A stretch of DNA of 64,000 nt, taken from assembly GCF_023195775.1 (NCBI RefSeq), contig NZ_CP096205.1, positions 2,420,001 to 2,484,000 of the forward strand, given 5' to 3'. Shown piece after piece: positions 1 to 8,292 of the stretch. The notes under the pieces are model-generated. The model was given only the letters and a program-made list of their open reading frames with translations. It searched no databases and was not told the DNA's origin. Positions within the stretch are counted from its first letter, which is position 1; each line of letters opens with the position of its first letter. The position numbers and the translations under genes were made by a program. The stretch comes from Flavobacterium azooxidireducens (GTDB lineage Bacteria; Bacteroidota; Bacteroidia; Flavobacteriales; Flavobacteriaceae).

Positions 1-472
1 CTCGAACTAATCTATATTTTATTCAAAAATGAAACAGTTTACGATAAAGAATATATAACAAAAAATAGCGTGCAAACACAAATGGTTTAAACACGCTATA
101 GAGACTAGTTCAGAGACTGTCTTGAAAAACAAAACTAATAAAAATTTAGATTTTATTTTGGAAATCAACACAGAATCTATCGGGATGTAACGAAAAGCCC
201 GACCCGTAGCTTGTCGGAGGGGCACGCCCTTAACATTAAAGCTATTATATTGCTTTTGTTCTAAATACAAAATTGAATATTCAATTTTCTAAGTATGCCT
301 TTGTAATGGAATTATTTGGGATTGAAAGAGCTAATGTGTTTTTTTATGTAAACCCAATGACCACGTTTTAAACATGGTCATACATGTCGGGTTTACTAAA
401 TTGGAAGTAAGTTACTTATAGGGCTTCCAAAAAATGATTGTAATAAACTGTTTAAAGGGCAAACAGTTGTGT
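1..472. other. Intergenic stretch with a GC-richer repeat-like block and a nested hairpin
   Basis: I see no convincing gene here. Bases 191-229 form a GC-richer block in AT-rich surroundings, of a kind I associate with dispersed intergenic repeats in flavobacteria; only one copy is in this window. Bases 348-396 can fold into two stacked hairpins: an outer stem GTAAACCC (348-355) with GGGTTTAC (389-396), and an inner stem ATGACCA (357-363) with TGGTCAT (375-381). This lies about 80 bases beyond the stop codon of the minus-strand adhesin gene and could mark its transcript end, but no T-run follows on that strand. A reading frame of 83 codons over 19-270 on the minus strand runs through the repeat block and has no recognisable protein features. 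Confidence 0.5.
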
Positions 473-2749
473 TTATCTAATTTGTTGGATTTCAAAGAAG
501 GTTTTACCGATAAAGCCATTAATTTCTACTCCAGAAATAAAATTTTTAACAAAAATTTCTACAGTATTCCCTATAGCTAAATTAACTATACAGTTAATAT
601 TGCGTGATACCTCTCCCAAATTAGTGTGATTTCCAGATGTTTCTTGATATAAAACTCCGTTTACAAAAACACCAATAGCATATTGTTGCAAATTGGTTTG
701 ATCATTAGTATGAAATCCTGCATTGATTTGATAAAAACCAGCTTTAGTGGCTGTAAATGTTCCACCTGCAAATTCTGCACTAGTATCAAAAACTTCTGTA
801 GAAAAATTAATTTTTTCCCAAGTACCCAGGGGAGCTGGTGCAGTTAAAACTTGATTTGAACCACCTAAGTTAACCCTTACCAATGATAAAGTATTTAGCG
901 GATTTTGAACCCAAGTGCCGTTTCCAGCTGCATCACTTTGCAAAATATAATTAGCTGTAGCACCGTTTGTCATTTGAAGAGTTGTAGTGGTTGTATTACC
1001 TGCTATTGTTACACTGGTTCCGTTATCGGTTATAATACCGTCTAAAAGGGTAGTACCGTTCCATTTTGGTATAGCATTATTTGTGACAGAAGATACTTGA
1101 GGATCAATTTCTGTTACAGCCAACACACTTGGATTTACCCAAGATAATACACCCGCGGCATTAGTTTGCAGTAGTTGAGTATCTGCTCCACGAGCAACCG
1201 GAAATTGATAACCTGTTGTAGTAGGGTCACCAATTTGAAAGGTACTGTTGGTGCGTAAAATTCTGGTAGGAGCAAACTCACCATAAATCAAAGAAGTTGT
1301 TGGTGATGTATTTGAATTTGAAATGTATAATTTATTAGAACCTGTTTCTGCAAAACCTGCTTGATAGCCTAAGGCCACATTTCCTGATCCTGCTCCCACA
1401 GTTTGCAAAGCACTGTGACCCACAGCGGTATTATTGCTGGCGGTGGTGCTTGTTAAGGCGTTATAACCAATGGCGACATTTCTTGCAGTAGCTGCATTTT
1501 CATCTAATGCATTAGCTCCAACAGCGGTGTTTTGAGTTCCTGTTGAATAGGCACCGGCATTAAATCCAATAAAAGTTCCATCGGACGATGTTGCGGCAAA
1601 GCCTGCATCTCTACCAACCGCTGTATTACGTGAGCCTGTGGTATTATTATTTAACGATCCGGCACCCATCGCTGTATTGTTGATAGCAGTTGTGCCGCCT
1701 TGCGATGCATTCCAACCCACGGCGGTATTGCTGGCTCCTGAATTGCTAAACAAAGCATGATATCCAACAGCAGTAGAGTTATTTGAACTTGATGTTGTAC
1801 CAAACATGGCTTCAAACCCAATTATGGTATTTTGACTTCCTGAGTTTCTTCCTAATGACCTTTCACCAATGGCAACATTTTGATTACCTGTTGTATTCAT
1901 TTGATGGGCTTGAAAACCTAGGGACGTATTTGATGAACTAGTAGTGTTTTCTCCTGCTTGAAAACCTACAGCTGTATTACTTGTGCCAGTACTATTGCTT
2001 CTCAATGCTTGGAAACCAATTCCGGTATTATTGCTTGCTGTTGTATTTGATCGTAAGGCTTCAAAACCAATTCCTGTGTTGTTATTTCCAATAGAATTAG
2101 ACCGCAAAGCTTCAAAACCTAAGGCCGAGTTGGCACTTCCTGTGTTTAAAGTAAGTGCACTGTTTCCAATTCCTGTGTTCTGAATTCCGGTAACATTTGT
2201 AGTTAATGCTGCGGTTCCTACGGCAACATTATTTGCTCCGGTATTAAGTACCAAGGCATTATTTCCAAAGGCAATACTGTTTGAAGTAGCACCGGCAGTC
2301 AAGGCTCCAACACCAAAAGAGGTACTGGTTGCAGATATTTTTCCCGCAGCAACATTATTTCTTCTAAAGGCTACATCTACATTATTTCCTGCACCTGTTC
2401 CCATAAAATTGACATTGTTAACAATATCGGTATTTCCTGTAATTTGCCAGCCTGAACCTCCTGTGGCTAATCTTATCCAAGGGCCTGTAGCCGTGCTTAG
2501 ATAATAGAATCCCGGGGTTACATCGCCAGATGTGGCAGTATTATAAACCAATTCAGAAGCCGTTCCTGTTAAAACGGTTACCGTTGTTGTGTTAACTAAA
2601 GCGACTCTTGGAATCAATAAACCTTCGTTCGTAGAAGTTATATCTAATGCACCGTTGGGAGCGGTTGTGCCAATTCCAACTTGTGCCTGAACACTGTTTA
2701 TAGATGAAATAATAAATAATGTAGCGAGTAATATTTTAATGTTTTTCAT
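473..2749 (-). CDS. Secreted beta-roll adhesin-like protein with C-terminal C1q-like domain
   Basis: The start is placed at the ATG whose product begins with a signal peptide (MKNIKILLATLF, cleaved after about residue 22, SVQA-Q); an ATG 10 codons upstream would put charged residues before it. After the QVGIGTTAPNGALDI segment common in flavobacterial surface proteins come about 330 residues of roughly 14-24-residue units with cores like NTAVG.NAL or NTGIGFEAL. This resembles the left-handed beta-roll head of YadA-type trimeric adhesins. The last ~135 residues (FTATKAGFYQINAGFH, then YAIGVFVNGVLYQE) look like a C1q/TNF-like jelly roll that would form a trimeric tip. No T9SS sorting domain or membrane anchor is visible, so how it is held at the surface is unclear. 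It is a paralogue of the protein at 34934-36841 over the N-terminus and head repeats, but that one ends in an S74 chaperone. The adhesin role is inferred from architecture. Confidence 0.8.
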   Translation of the reverse strand: MKNIKILLATLFIISSINSVQAQVGIGTTAPNGALDITSTNEGLLIPRVALVNTTTVTVLTGTASELVYNTATSGDVTPGFYYLSTATGPWIRLATGGSGWQITGNTDIVNNVNFMGTGAGNNVDVAFRRNNVAAGKISATSTSFGVGALTAGATSNSIAFGNNALVLNTGANNVAVGTAALTTNVTGIQNTGIGNSALTLNTGSANSALGFEALRSNSIGNNNTGIGFEALRSNTTASNNTGIGFQALRSNSTGTSNTAVGFQAGENTTSSSNTSLGFQAHQMNTTGNQNVAIGERSLGRNSGSQNTIIGFEAMFGTTSSSNNSTAVGYHALFSNSGASNTAVGWNASQGGTTAINNTAMGAGSLNNNTTGSRNTAVGRDAGFAATSSDGTFIGFNAGAYSTGTQNTAVGANALDENAATARNVAIGYNALTSTTASNNTAVGHSALQTVGAGSGNVALGYQAGFAETGSNKLYISNSNTSPTTSLIYGEFAPTRILRTNSTFQIGDPTTTGYQFPVARGADTQLLQTNAAGVLSWVNPSVLAVTEIDPQVSSVTNNAIPKWNGTTLLDGIITDNGTSVTIAGNTTTTTLQMTNGATANYILQSDAAGNGTWVQNPLNTLSLVRVNLGGSNQVLTAPAPLGTWEKINFSTEVFDTSAEFAGGTFTATKAGFYQINAGFHTNDQTNLQQYAIGVFVNGVLYQETSGNHTNLGEVSRNINCIVNLAIGNTVEIFVKNFISGVEINGFIGKTFFEIQQIR

Positions 2750-2831
2750 AACTTTTTTTGTTTTCACTTGTCGTGACATGCTGTCTTTAGCGTGCTTTGA
2801 TTAATGAATAAATAGGGAAATCAACAAATTA

Positions 2832-2863
2832 AAAAATACCTCTCAGTGAAGAGAGGCATTTTT
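2832..2863 (-). terminator. Rho-independent terminator of the T9SS gene at 2883-6542
   Basis: CCTCTC (2839-2844) pairs with GAGAGG (2851-2856) around the loop AGTGAA, and A/T runs extend the stem on both sides. Read on the minus strand the hairpin is followed by a run of T. It sits 20 bases beyond the stop codon of the upstream minus-strand gene. Confidence 0.8.
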
Positions 2864-2882
2864 AATCTGATATTTTAGAAAC

Positions 2883-5800
2883 TTATTGTTTCACCACTCT
2901 CACAGTTCTCGTTTCTTCACCTTGTGTTACAATCATATTGTAAACTCCCGATGGATAACGGTCACCAAATTGGTAGTTAGTAACTTCGCTTGCATTTACT
3001 TCTTTTACTTCTAAAAGTCTTCCTGCCATGTCATACACAGTCAAGCTCACTTTTTCAGTGTTGGAAGTTCTTACATCAACAGCAAAACTGTTTGCAAATG
3101 GGTTTGGATAAGCCACTACTTTGAAATCAGTTGGTAAGTTGATCGTTTCTTCAGTTTTAACTAAATTTGATCTTAGACCACCACCTGGCACTAGAATATT
3201 ACAATCTTTTCCTGGATAGAAATAACCGTAAATCTCAACTTCTACTGTTACCGAATAGTTACCACCCGGCGTTAAAGTCTGCAATGCATTAAAGTTACTC
3301 AACCTAAAGAATCGTGCTGATGTAGTGTATACTTGGTTATAGCTAACACCATCACTTAACGTGAAACGATATTGTGTTGCTCCCGTTAATGGTGTAGCAT
3401 AAATTGGTGTGTTTAGTGCGGCTGGTGCAATACCTTCTTCACCTCCACAACCATCTATTGCTGCCTCTGGGGCCTCTGGTGTATATACAGAACATATTGC
3501 TCCGTAATTAGACCAATCCTCTATTCCATTTACATTTGCTTTTACTCGAACACGAACTTGATATTCCGAAGCATAAACATACTGAATTCCGCTTAACAAG
3601 GTTAATTTGAAATTGTTTACCGAGCGTTCGATTGTAGTTGTTTCAACAGCTACTCCGCCTTCCATACGACTTACTTCAAATTCATATCCTGTGGATGAAA
3701 CTACTGTAGTAGCATAGATAGTAGATTGTAATGATGGTAAAACTTGACCACAAACTGTACTCACTGCGGTAGTTGGAATTGCCGGAGTAAGTATAGTACA
3801 AGCTGTTCCATAGTCTTGCCATTCGTTATTAATTCTAACCATTGCACGGATGGAATAAGCAGTATTGAAACCTGCCATATCTGTTTCATTGATACGAATC
3901 ATCGCAATTGTTTTTTCTACTTCTCTAACTGCCGTTGTAGATAAATTGGTTATCTCATAACGGTAACCTGTTATAGTTGCTCCGTTTGGTAAACCTGTAG
4001 GAGTATTAGCTAAAATAGAAGAATTAACAAATTGCAATGTGGTTCCACAGAAATAAGGACGAATTTGGGTTAGAACAACCGGACATCCGTCATTTAAATC
4101 ACCGTTACAGTTTTGAAGAATGCCGTCATAACAGATTTCTGTGGCTCCCGGATAGATGGTGTCATCAGCATCATTACAATCGCCACCTACTAATACGTAT
4201 GTTGCACCCGGTGAATTACAATTACTAACTAATGTTGAATCAACTCCAAATCCATCTCCATCAGCATCGAGGTACCAATCTAATGGCATACATAAAGTTG
4301 TTAATGAAGCATTAGCAGGTGAAGAAAATTGATTTGTTTGTGTGTTAAATTGATATAACCAAAATGTGTAGTTTGTACTTGATGTAAGTCCAGGAATATT
4401 AAATCCAAAAGCACTTACTCCGCCTCCGTCGCCTGGTGTATCACCAAAATTATATTCTGATGCAGTTGTTGGATTTGCAGGAGCTGTTGCAGTTGGTGAG
4501 TAAAACAATCTATAAACTATAGTTCCATCTACATTATTTGGTCCAACAGCTAAAAATGCACTTGATGCTGTTGGGTTCATTGCTACAAGACCAACAGGTT
4601 GTGCAGGTGGTGGTGGAAACGAAAAATTAACAGTATAGGTTTGTTGAACAGAATCATCTTCTGCTGTGACAACAACGGTTGCACTACCCGGTAAAGTAGT
4701 TGCTTGTGTAATCACTGCTGAAGCAGCACCACTGTTTGGTGTTGCAGATGTTATTTGTGGTATTTCAGTTGTACCAAACGGGATGTTATAGGTATAAGTG
4801 AGTTGAGACGAATTAAAACCATCAATTGGTACAAAATCTACTTGTAGATCACTTAAAGTTGCATCTGTACTCACACCTGGATTATTCCAAAAATAAACAT
4901 TATCCAAATAGATATCAATTGGTGTTGTGCTTCCGGGGCCATTAGCAGCAAATTTCATTTGAACAACGTTATCCCATGTCATACCTGCGAAGGCACTTTT
5001 TGGAATATCTACACTAACCCATTGTCCTTGAACGTGATTGATGGTAACTAAAACCTCAGCAGGACCAGATCCTGCATTAATTGGACTTACTTGGATTATA
5101 GCATTAGAGGTAGCAGCATTTGTCCAAAGATCAACATGCAAAAATTCCATTGAAGATAAATTGCTTGCGGTTACTTCAGTTCCTTGGTAATTAAAATTTG
5201 GATAGTGTAAAATTGAATTTCCAGACCCTGAAACAGCTTCAAAAGCTGTATTCACTAAAGTATGACCGGATTGTCCCCAGCCTGGATCATAATTTGTTGC
5301 AATGTCACTATAACTATCACTATAGATTGAAACAACATTAGCAGAATTACGTGTTGGCACTGGTGCGTTCGTTGTTGGAGGCACTAATGGAGCTGGAGCA
5401 AATAATGTAGTATTAGTTGACGAAGCTGGAATAGAGTATGCTTGAGTTACAGTGTTGTATTGATATAACCAAAAAGTATAATTTGTTTGAGAATTAAGAC
5501 CGCCTAAATTAAATCCAAATGCAGCTGTGCCATTTCCATCACCAGGAGTGGTTCCAAATGTATATTCTGTGGCAGTTAATGGATTTGCGGGAGCTGTAGC
5601 TGTTGGAGAATAAAATAATTTATAAACTATATTTCCACCTGTATTGTTTGGGCCAACAGCTAAAAGTATACTTGATGCAGTTGGGTTAATTGCAACAAAA
5701 CCAACAGGTTGAGGCAATAAGTTTCCAGATAAAGTTGTTGCTGTTGCTGAATTGGGAGCGGAATATAATCCAGTAGTAGAATTATATTGATACAACCAGA

Positions 5801-6542
5801 ATGTATAATTTGTTGCCGAATCCAATCCGGATAATGTAAATCCGAATGCACTAAAACCATTTCCGTCACCCGGTGTACTACCAAAAATATATGGAGTTGC
5901 ATTCAAAGGATTTGCCGGAGCGGTTGCTGTTGGTGAATAGAATAATCGGTATTCTATTTCACCACCTACATTATTTGGGCCTACAGCCATAAATACGCTT
6001 GAAGAAGTTGGGGTATGTGCAACAAATCCAACAGGTTGTGCAGGAGGTGTGTCTCCACCTCCACCTTCGTTTAGAACAAGTTCTACATCATCAATATATA
6101 CTGCCGCTGTTGTGTTGACTCCCATATTAGCCATATGGAAATTAAGTTGAGCATTATTATTAGTAGATGTAGCATTAAAAGTATAACTATAAGTTGTCAT
6201 CGTAGTCGTTAGAGCAACAGCATTATTTCTGAATTGATCATTCCAAATATTTGTATTTTGAATATTTACAGATATGGTTCTATTTGCTGCCGCACGAGCT
6301 TTAAAAGTTAGCGTGTAGGAAGCGGCTCCTGTAAATGACAAGTTTGTCTGTTTGAGCTCTGTATCCCAAGGATTTCCTTCAGCATTTGCGGTGCTGTAGA
6401 AAGCTTCGCCGGAAGAAACTACTCCAGGAGGACCAAACACCCAACCTGTTGTGCCATTTTCAAAATCACCGTTGGTGAGTAAGTTCTGCGAAATTCCTAT
6501 CATCGATAAGAATAACATAATAAGTAAAGTAATTTTTTTCAT
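2883..6542 (-). CDS. Large secreted multidomain protein with T9SS type A sorting domain
   Basis: The chosen ATG gives MKKITLLIMLFLSMIGISQ, a clear signal peptide; the frame stays open 24 codons further upstream without one. Domains in order: a carbohydrate-binding-like module starting LLTNGDFENGTTGW (about 20-165); two fibronectin-III-like repeats (about 167-385) that both contain LFYSPTATAPANP; a beta-sandwich of about 170 residues; a cadherin-like segment (about 570-645); a third repeat of the same type (about 647-750); a MopE-like metal-binding motif with DWYLDADGDGFG and GGDCNDADDTIYPGATEIC (about 750-820); three related Ig-like blocks; and a C-terminal type A sorting domain (about 1134-1219, VVAYPNPFANSF ... 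YDMAGRLLEVKEV ... GVYNMIVTQG). By family knowledge such proteins cross the outer membrane through the Por system and lose the sorting domain. Binding of polysaccharide is inferred only from the first module. No catalytic domain is visible. Confidence 0.88.
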   Translation of the reverse strand: MKKITLLIMLFLSMIGISQNLLTNGDFENGTTGWVFGPPGVVSSGEAFYSTANAEGNPWDTELKQTNLSFTGAASYTLTFKARAAANRTISVNIQNTNIWNDQFRNNAVALTTTMTTYSYTFNATSTNNNAQLNFHMANMGVNTTAAVYIDDVELVLNEGGGGDTPPAQPVGFVAHTPTSSSVFMAVGPNNVGGEIEYRLFYSPTATAPANPLNATPYIFGSTPGDGNGFSAFGFTLSGLDSATNYTFWLYQYNSTTGLYSAPNSATATTLSGNLLPQPVGFVAINPTASSILLAVGPNNTGGNIVYKLFYSPTATAPANPLTATEYTFGTTPGDGNGTAAFGFNLGGLNSQTNYTFWLYQYNTVTQAYSIPASSTNTTLFAPAPLVPPTTNAPVPTRNSANVVSIYSDSYSDIATNYDPGWGQSGHTLVNTAFEAVSGSGNSILHYPNFNYQGTEVTASNLSSMEFLHVDLWTNAATSNAIIQVSPINAGSGPAEVLVTINHVQGQWVSVDIPKSAFAGMTWDNVVQMKFAANGPGSTTPIDIYLDNVYFWNNPGVSTDATLSDLQVDFVPIDGFNSSQLTYTYNIPFGTTEIPQITSATPNSGAASAVITQATTLPGSATVVVTAEDDSVQQTYTVNFSFPPPPAQPVGLVAMNPTASSAFLAVGPNNVDGTIVYRLFYSPTATAPANPTTASEYNFGDTPGDGGGVSAFGFNIPGLTSSTNYTFWLYQFNTQTNQFSSPANASLTTLCMPLDWYLDADGDGFGVDSTLVSNCNSPGATYVLVGGDCNDADDTIYPGATEICYDGILQNCNGDLNDGCPVVLTQIRPYFCGTTLQFVNSSILANTPTGLPNGATITGYRYEITNLSTTAVREVEKTIAMIRINETDMAGFNTAYSIRAMVRINNEWQDYGTACTILTPAIPTTAVSTVCGQVLPSLQSTIYATTVVSSTGYEFEVSRMEGGVAVETTTIERSVNNFKLTLLSGIQYVYASEYQVRVRVKANVNGIEDWSNYGAICSVYTPEAPEAAIDGCGGEEGIAPAALNTPIYATPLTGATQYRFTLSDGVSYNQVYTTSARFFRLSNFNALQTLTPGGNYSVTVEVEIYGYFYPGKDCNILVPGGGLRSNLVKTEETINLPTDFKVVAYPNPFANSFAVDVRTSNTEKVSLTVYDMAGRLLEVKEVNASEVTNYQFGDRYPSGVYNMIVTQGEETRTVRVVKQ

Positions 6543-7071
6543 TTTTAATATTGATTTTTTGACATTCAAATCTAATTTTATATTTTTCAAAATCAATTTT
6601 ATATAACTGTACAAAAACTATACACTCAACTAAATCGTTTTCGCAGAGTAGATTTAGGTTGTATTGGCTATGTTTTAAGGCTTTAGTGAATAAATTATTT
6701 TAGTGCACCTACTATTTTTTTCAATTATATTTTTGACGATGTTGTGTTTTTGTATTGGTGAAAATAGCCTTTTTCTGATGATTAAATAATTATGCGTTAT
6801 TTAATCAGTAGTTTATTAGTCAAAAAAATAGGGTAATAATAATAAATATGTAGTTTAATTATAGATTTAATAAATTGTTTTTAATCAGTATTTTAATTAA
6901 ATAGATAGCATAATCGTAATATTTTTTTTGTTTTAATGTTATTTTATTAAAATAGCAAAATCCGGTTTAGTTAAAATAGTAATATTCATTATTATTACTT
7001 CATTTTACACTTAAATTCCCGTTTAAACATCAACTTAGTTTATTTTTGAAATTTAATAGCAACACTATTTT
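6543..7071. other. Very AT-rich divergent intergenic region
   Basis: This 529-base stretch separates two divergent genes and should hold both promoters. It is almost entirely A and T, with several short T-rich and TAAT-rich runs but no open frame and no clear inverted repeat. The only element I would name is the TAnnTTTG box at 7041-7048. Confidence 0.6.
7041..7048 (+). promoter_or_regulatory. Bacteroidota-type -7 box for the ABC ATPase gene
   Basis: TATTTTTG matches the TAnnTTTG consensus used by the primary sigma factor of Bacteroidota and lies 23 bases before the ATG. No good TTG partner is visible at the expected -33 distance, so this is moderate evidence only. Confidence 0.5.
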
Positions 7072-8004
7072 ATGTTACAAGTCAACCAAATTTCATTTTC
7101 ATACGATATAAATAAAGACATCAACCAAGTCAATTTTTCACTTCAAAAAGGAAAAAATTTGGCGATAATCGGTGAAAGTGGCTGTGGAAAAAGCACTCTT
7201 TTAAAACTAATTTACGGCTTGTATGATTTAGAGGAAGGTCAAATTTTTTGGAACAATCAGGAAGTGCTCGGTCCAAAATTCCATCTTATTCCCGGAATGC
7301 CTTTCATGAAATACCTCGCTCAGGATTTTGATTTGATGCCGTTTATCACCGTGGCAGAAAATGTTGGAAAGTATCTCTCCAACTTCTATCCCGAAGAAAA
7401 AAAGGAACGCATTGCCGAATTACTCGAAATCGTAGAAATGACAGAATTTGCCAACATTAAAGCAAAATTTTTAAGTGGCGGACAAATGCAACGTGTCGCA
7501 TTAGCAAGAGTTTTAGCACTAGAACCGGAAGTTTTATTGCTCGATGAACCCTTTAGCCACATCGATAATTTTAGAAAAAACAGCTTACGCAGAAAATTGT
7601 TTGCTTACTTGAAAAGTAAAAATATAACCACTTTAGTCGCCACCCACGACAGCACCGATGTACTTTCCTTTGCCGATGAAGTAGTAGTTATGCAAAACGG
7701 AAAAATAGTAGCAGAAAATTCCCCAAATGAATTGTATAATTCCCCAAACTCTAAATATGTAGCTTCACTTTTTGGCGATGTTAATGAAATTCCGGGTTTC
7801 TATTTCAACCAAAATGAAAATCAGTTATTCTACCCGCATCAACTGAAAATAGTAGAAAACTCAAACTTAAAAGTAACGGTGTCAAATGCTTATTTTCGTG
7901 GAAACCATTACCTAATCGAAGCTCATTATCCTGAGGGAATTTTATTCTTCGAAAATAAAAATCACCTAGAACCAAAAACAGTTTTATTTTTATCCCAAAA
8001 ATAA
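7072..8004 (+). CDS. ABC transporter ATP-binding protein
   Basis: A stand-alone ABC ATPase of 310 residues. Visible motifs: Walker A GESGCGKST (34-42), Q-loop glutamine near residue 84, signature LSGGQ (134-138), Walker B VLLLDEP (154-160) and a switch histidine in LVATHDS (about 190). The ATPase core of about 230 residues is followed by ~75 residues that may be a small TOBE-like regulatory domain, as in PotA/FbpC-type importer ATPases; this part is weakly recognised. No permease or binding-protein gene is adjacent: the next gene is a convergent peptidase. The substrate cannot be deduced. The gene is monocistronic and ends just before a structured repeat (8047-8204). Confidence 0.88.
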   Translation: MLQVNQISFSYDINKDINQVNFSLQKGKNLAIIGESGCGKSTLLKLIYGLYDLEEGQIFWNNQEVLGPKFHLIPGMPFMKYLAQDFDLMPFITVAENVGKYLSNFYPEEKKERIAELLEIVEMTEFANIKAKFLSGGQMQRVALARVLALEPEVLLLDEPFSHIDNFRKNSLRRKLFAYLKSKNITTLVATHDSTDVLSFADEVVVMQNGKIVAENSPNELYNSPNSKYVASLFGDVNEIPGFYFNQNENQLFYPHQLKIVENSNLKVTVSNAYFRGNHYLIEAHYPEGILFFENKNHLEPKTVLFLSQK

Positions 8005-8046
8005 CCCCGAAATTTTTCAACTTCAGGGTTGCTGTTTATCTTTTTT

Positions 8047-8204
8047 AGAAGCTATTCCGGCTTTTCACTGCAAGTTTTTTTTCAAAGCAAAAGTTTTGTA
8101 AGTTTTGGCAAGAGCTCCCAAGGTCGCTTTGCCAAACCAACAAAACTAATTTGCTTTTTCAAAAAAAGCTTTCCGTTGCAATCCGGGCTAGGGAATTGTG
8201 CTAA
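8047..8204 (+). repeat. Structured intergenic repeat, copy 1 (long hairpin with conserved loop)
   Basis: The arms from about 8070 to 8111 and 8128 to 8170 pair almost throughout: AAAGCAAA with TTTGCTTT, AGTTTTGT with ACAAAACT, TTGGCAA with TTTGCCAA. The apical loop is GAGCTCCCAAGGTCGC (8112-8127) and the 3' flank is GCTTTCCGTTGCAATCCGGG (from 8168). Copy 2 at 12645-12812 has the same loop and 3' flank but different arm sequences that again pair. Both copies lie just after the stop codon of a plus-strand gene. Short open frames inside are by-products of the repeat. Confidence 0.7.
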
Positions 8205-8210
8205 AAAAAA

Positions 8211-8282
8211 GTTTGAGGTTTCAAGTTTCAAGTTATTCTCAACGGTTCTTCAACCTGAAACCTGAAACTTGAAACCTCAAAC
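8211..8282. repeat. Inverted repeat between convergent genes
   Basis: GTTTGAGGTTTCAAGTTTCA (8211-8230) is perfectly complementary to 8263-8282, with a 32-base loop. It lies between the stop of the ABC ATPase gene and the stop of the minus-strand peptidase gene and could end transcription from both sides. A related string, TTTCAAGTTTCAGGTTTCAA, occurs at about 47506-47525, so this belongs to a dispersed repeat type. Confidence 0.7.
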
Positions 8283-8292
8283 AATTCTCAAT

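Noticed and set aside
19..270. 83-codon minus-strand frame
   Set aside because: It runs through a repeat-like GC-richer block, has no signal or domain, and its composition changes abruptly along its length.
1983..2183. Plus-strand frame inside the beta-roll adhesin gene
   Set aside because: It is an antisense shadow produced by the repeated NTGIG codons.
473..2400. Short direct repeats resembling a CRISPR array
   Set aside because: They encode the protein's NTAVG/NTGIG units, keep reading frame, and are not separated by uniform unique spacers.
8029..8265. Plus-strand frame after the ABC ATPase gene
   Set aside because: It lies entirely inside the hairpin repeat and inverted repeat; the repeat explains it.
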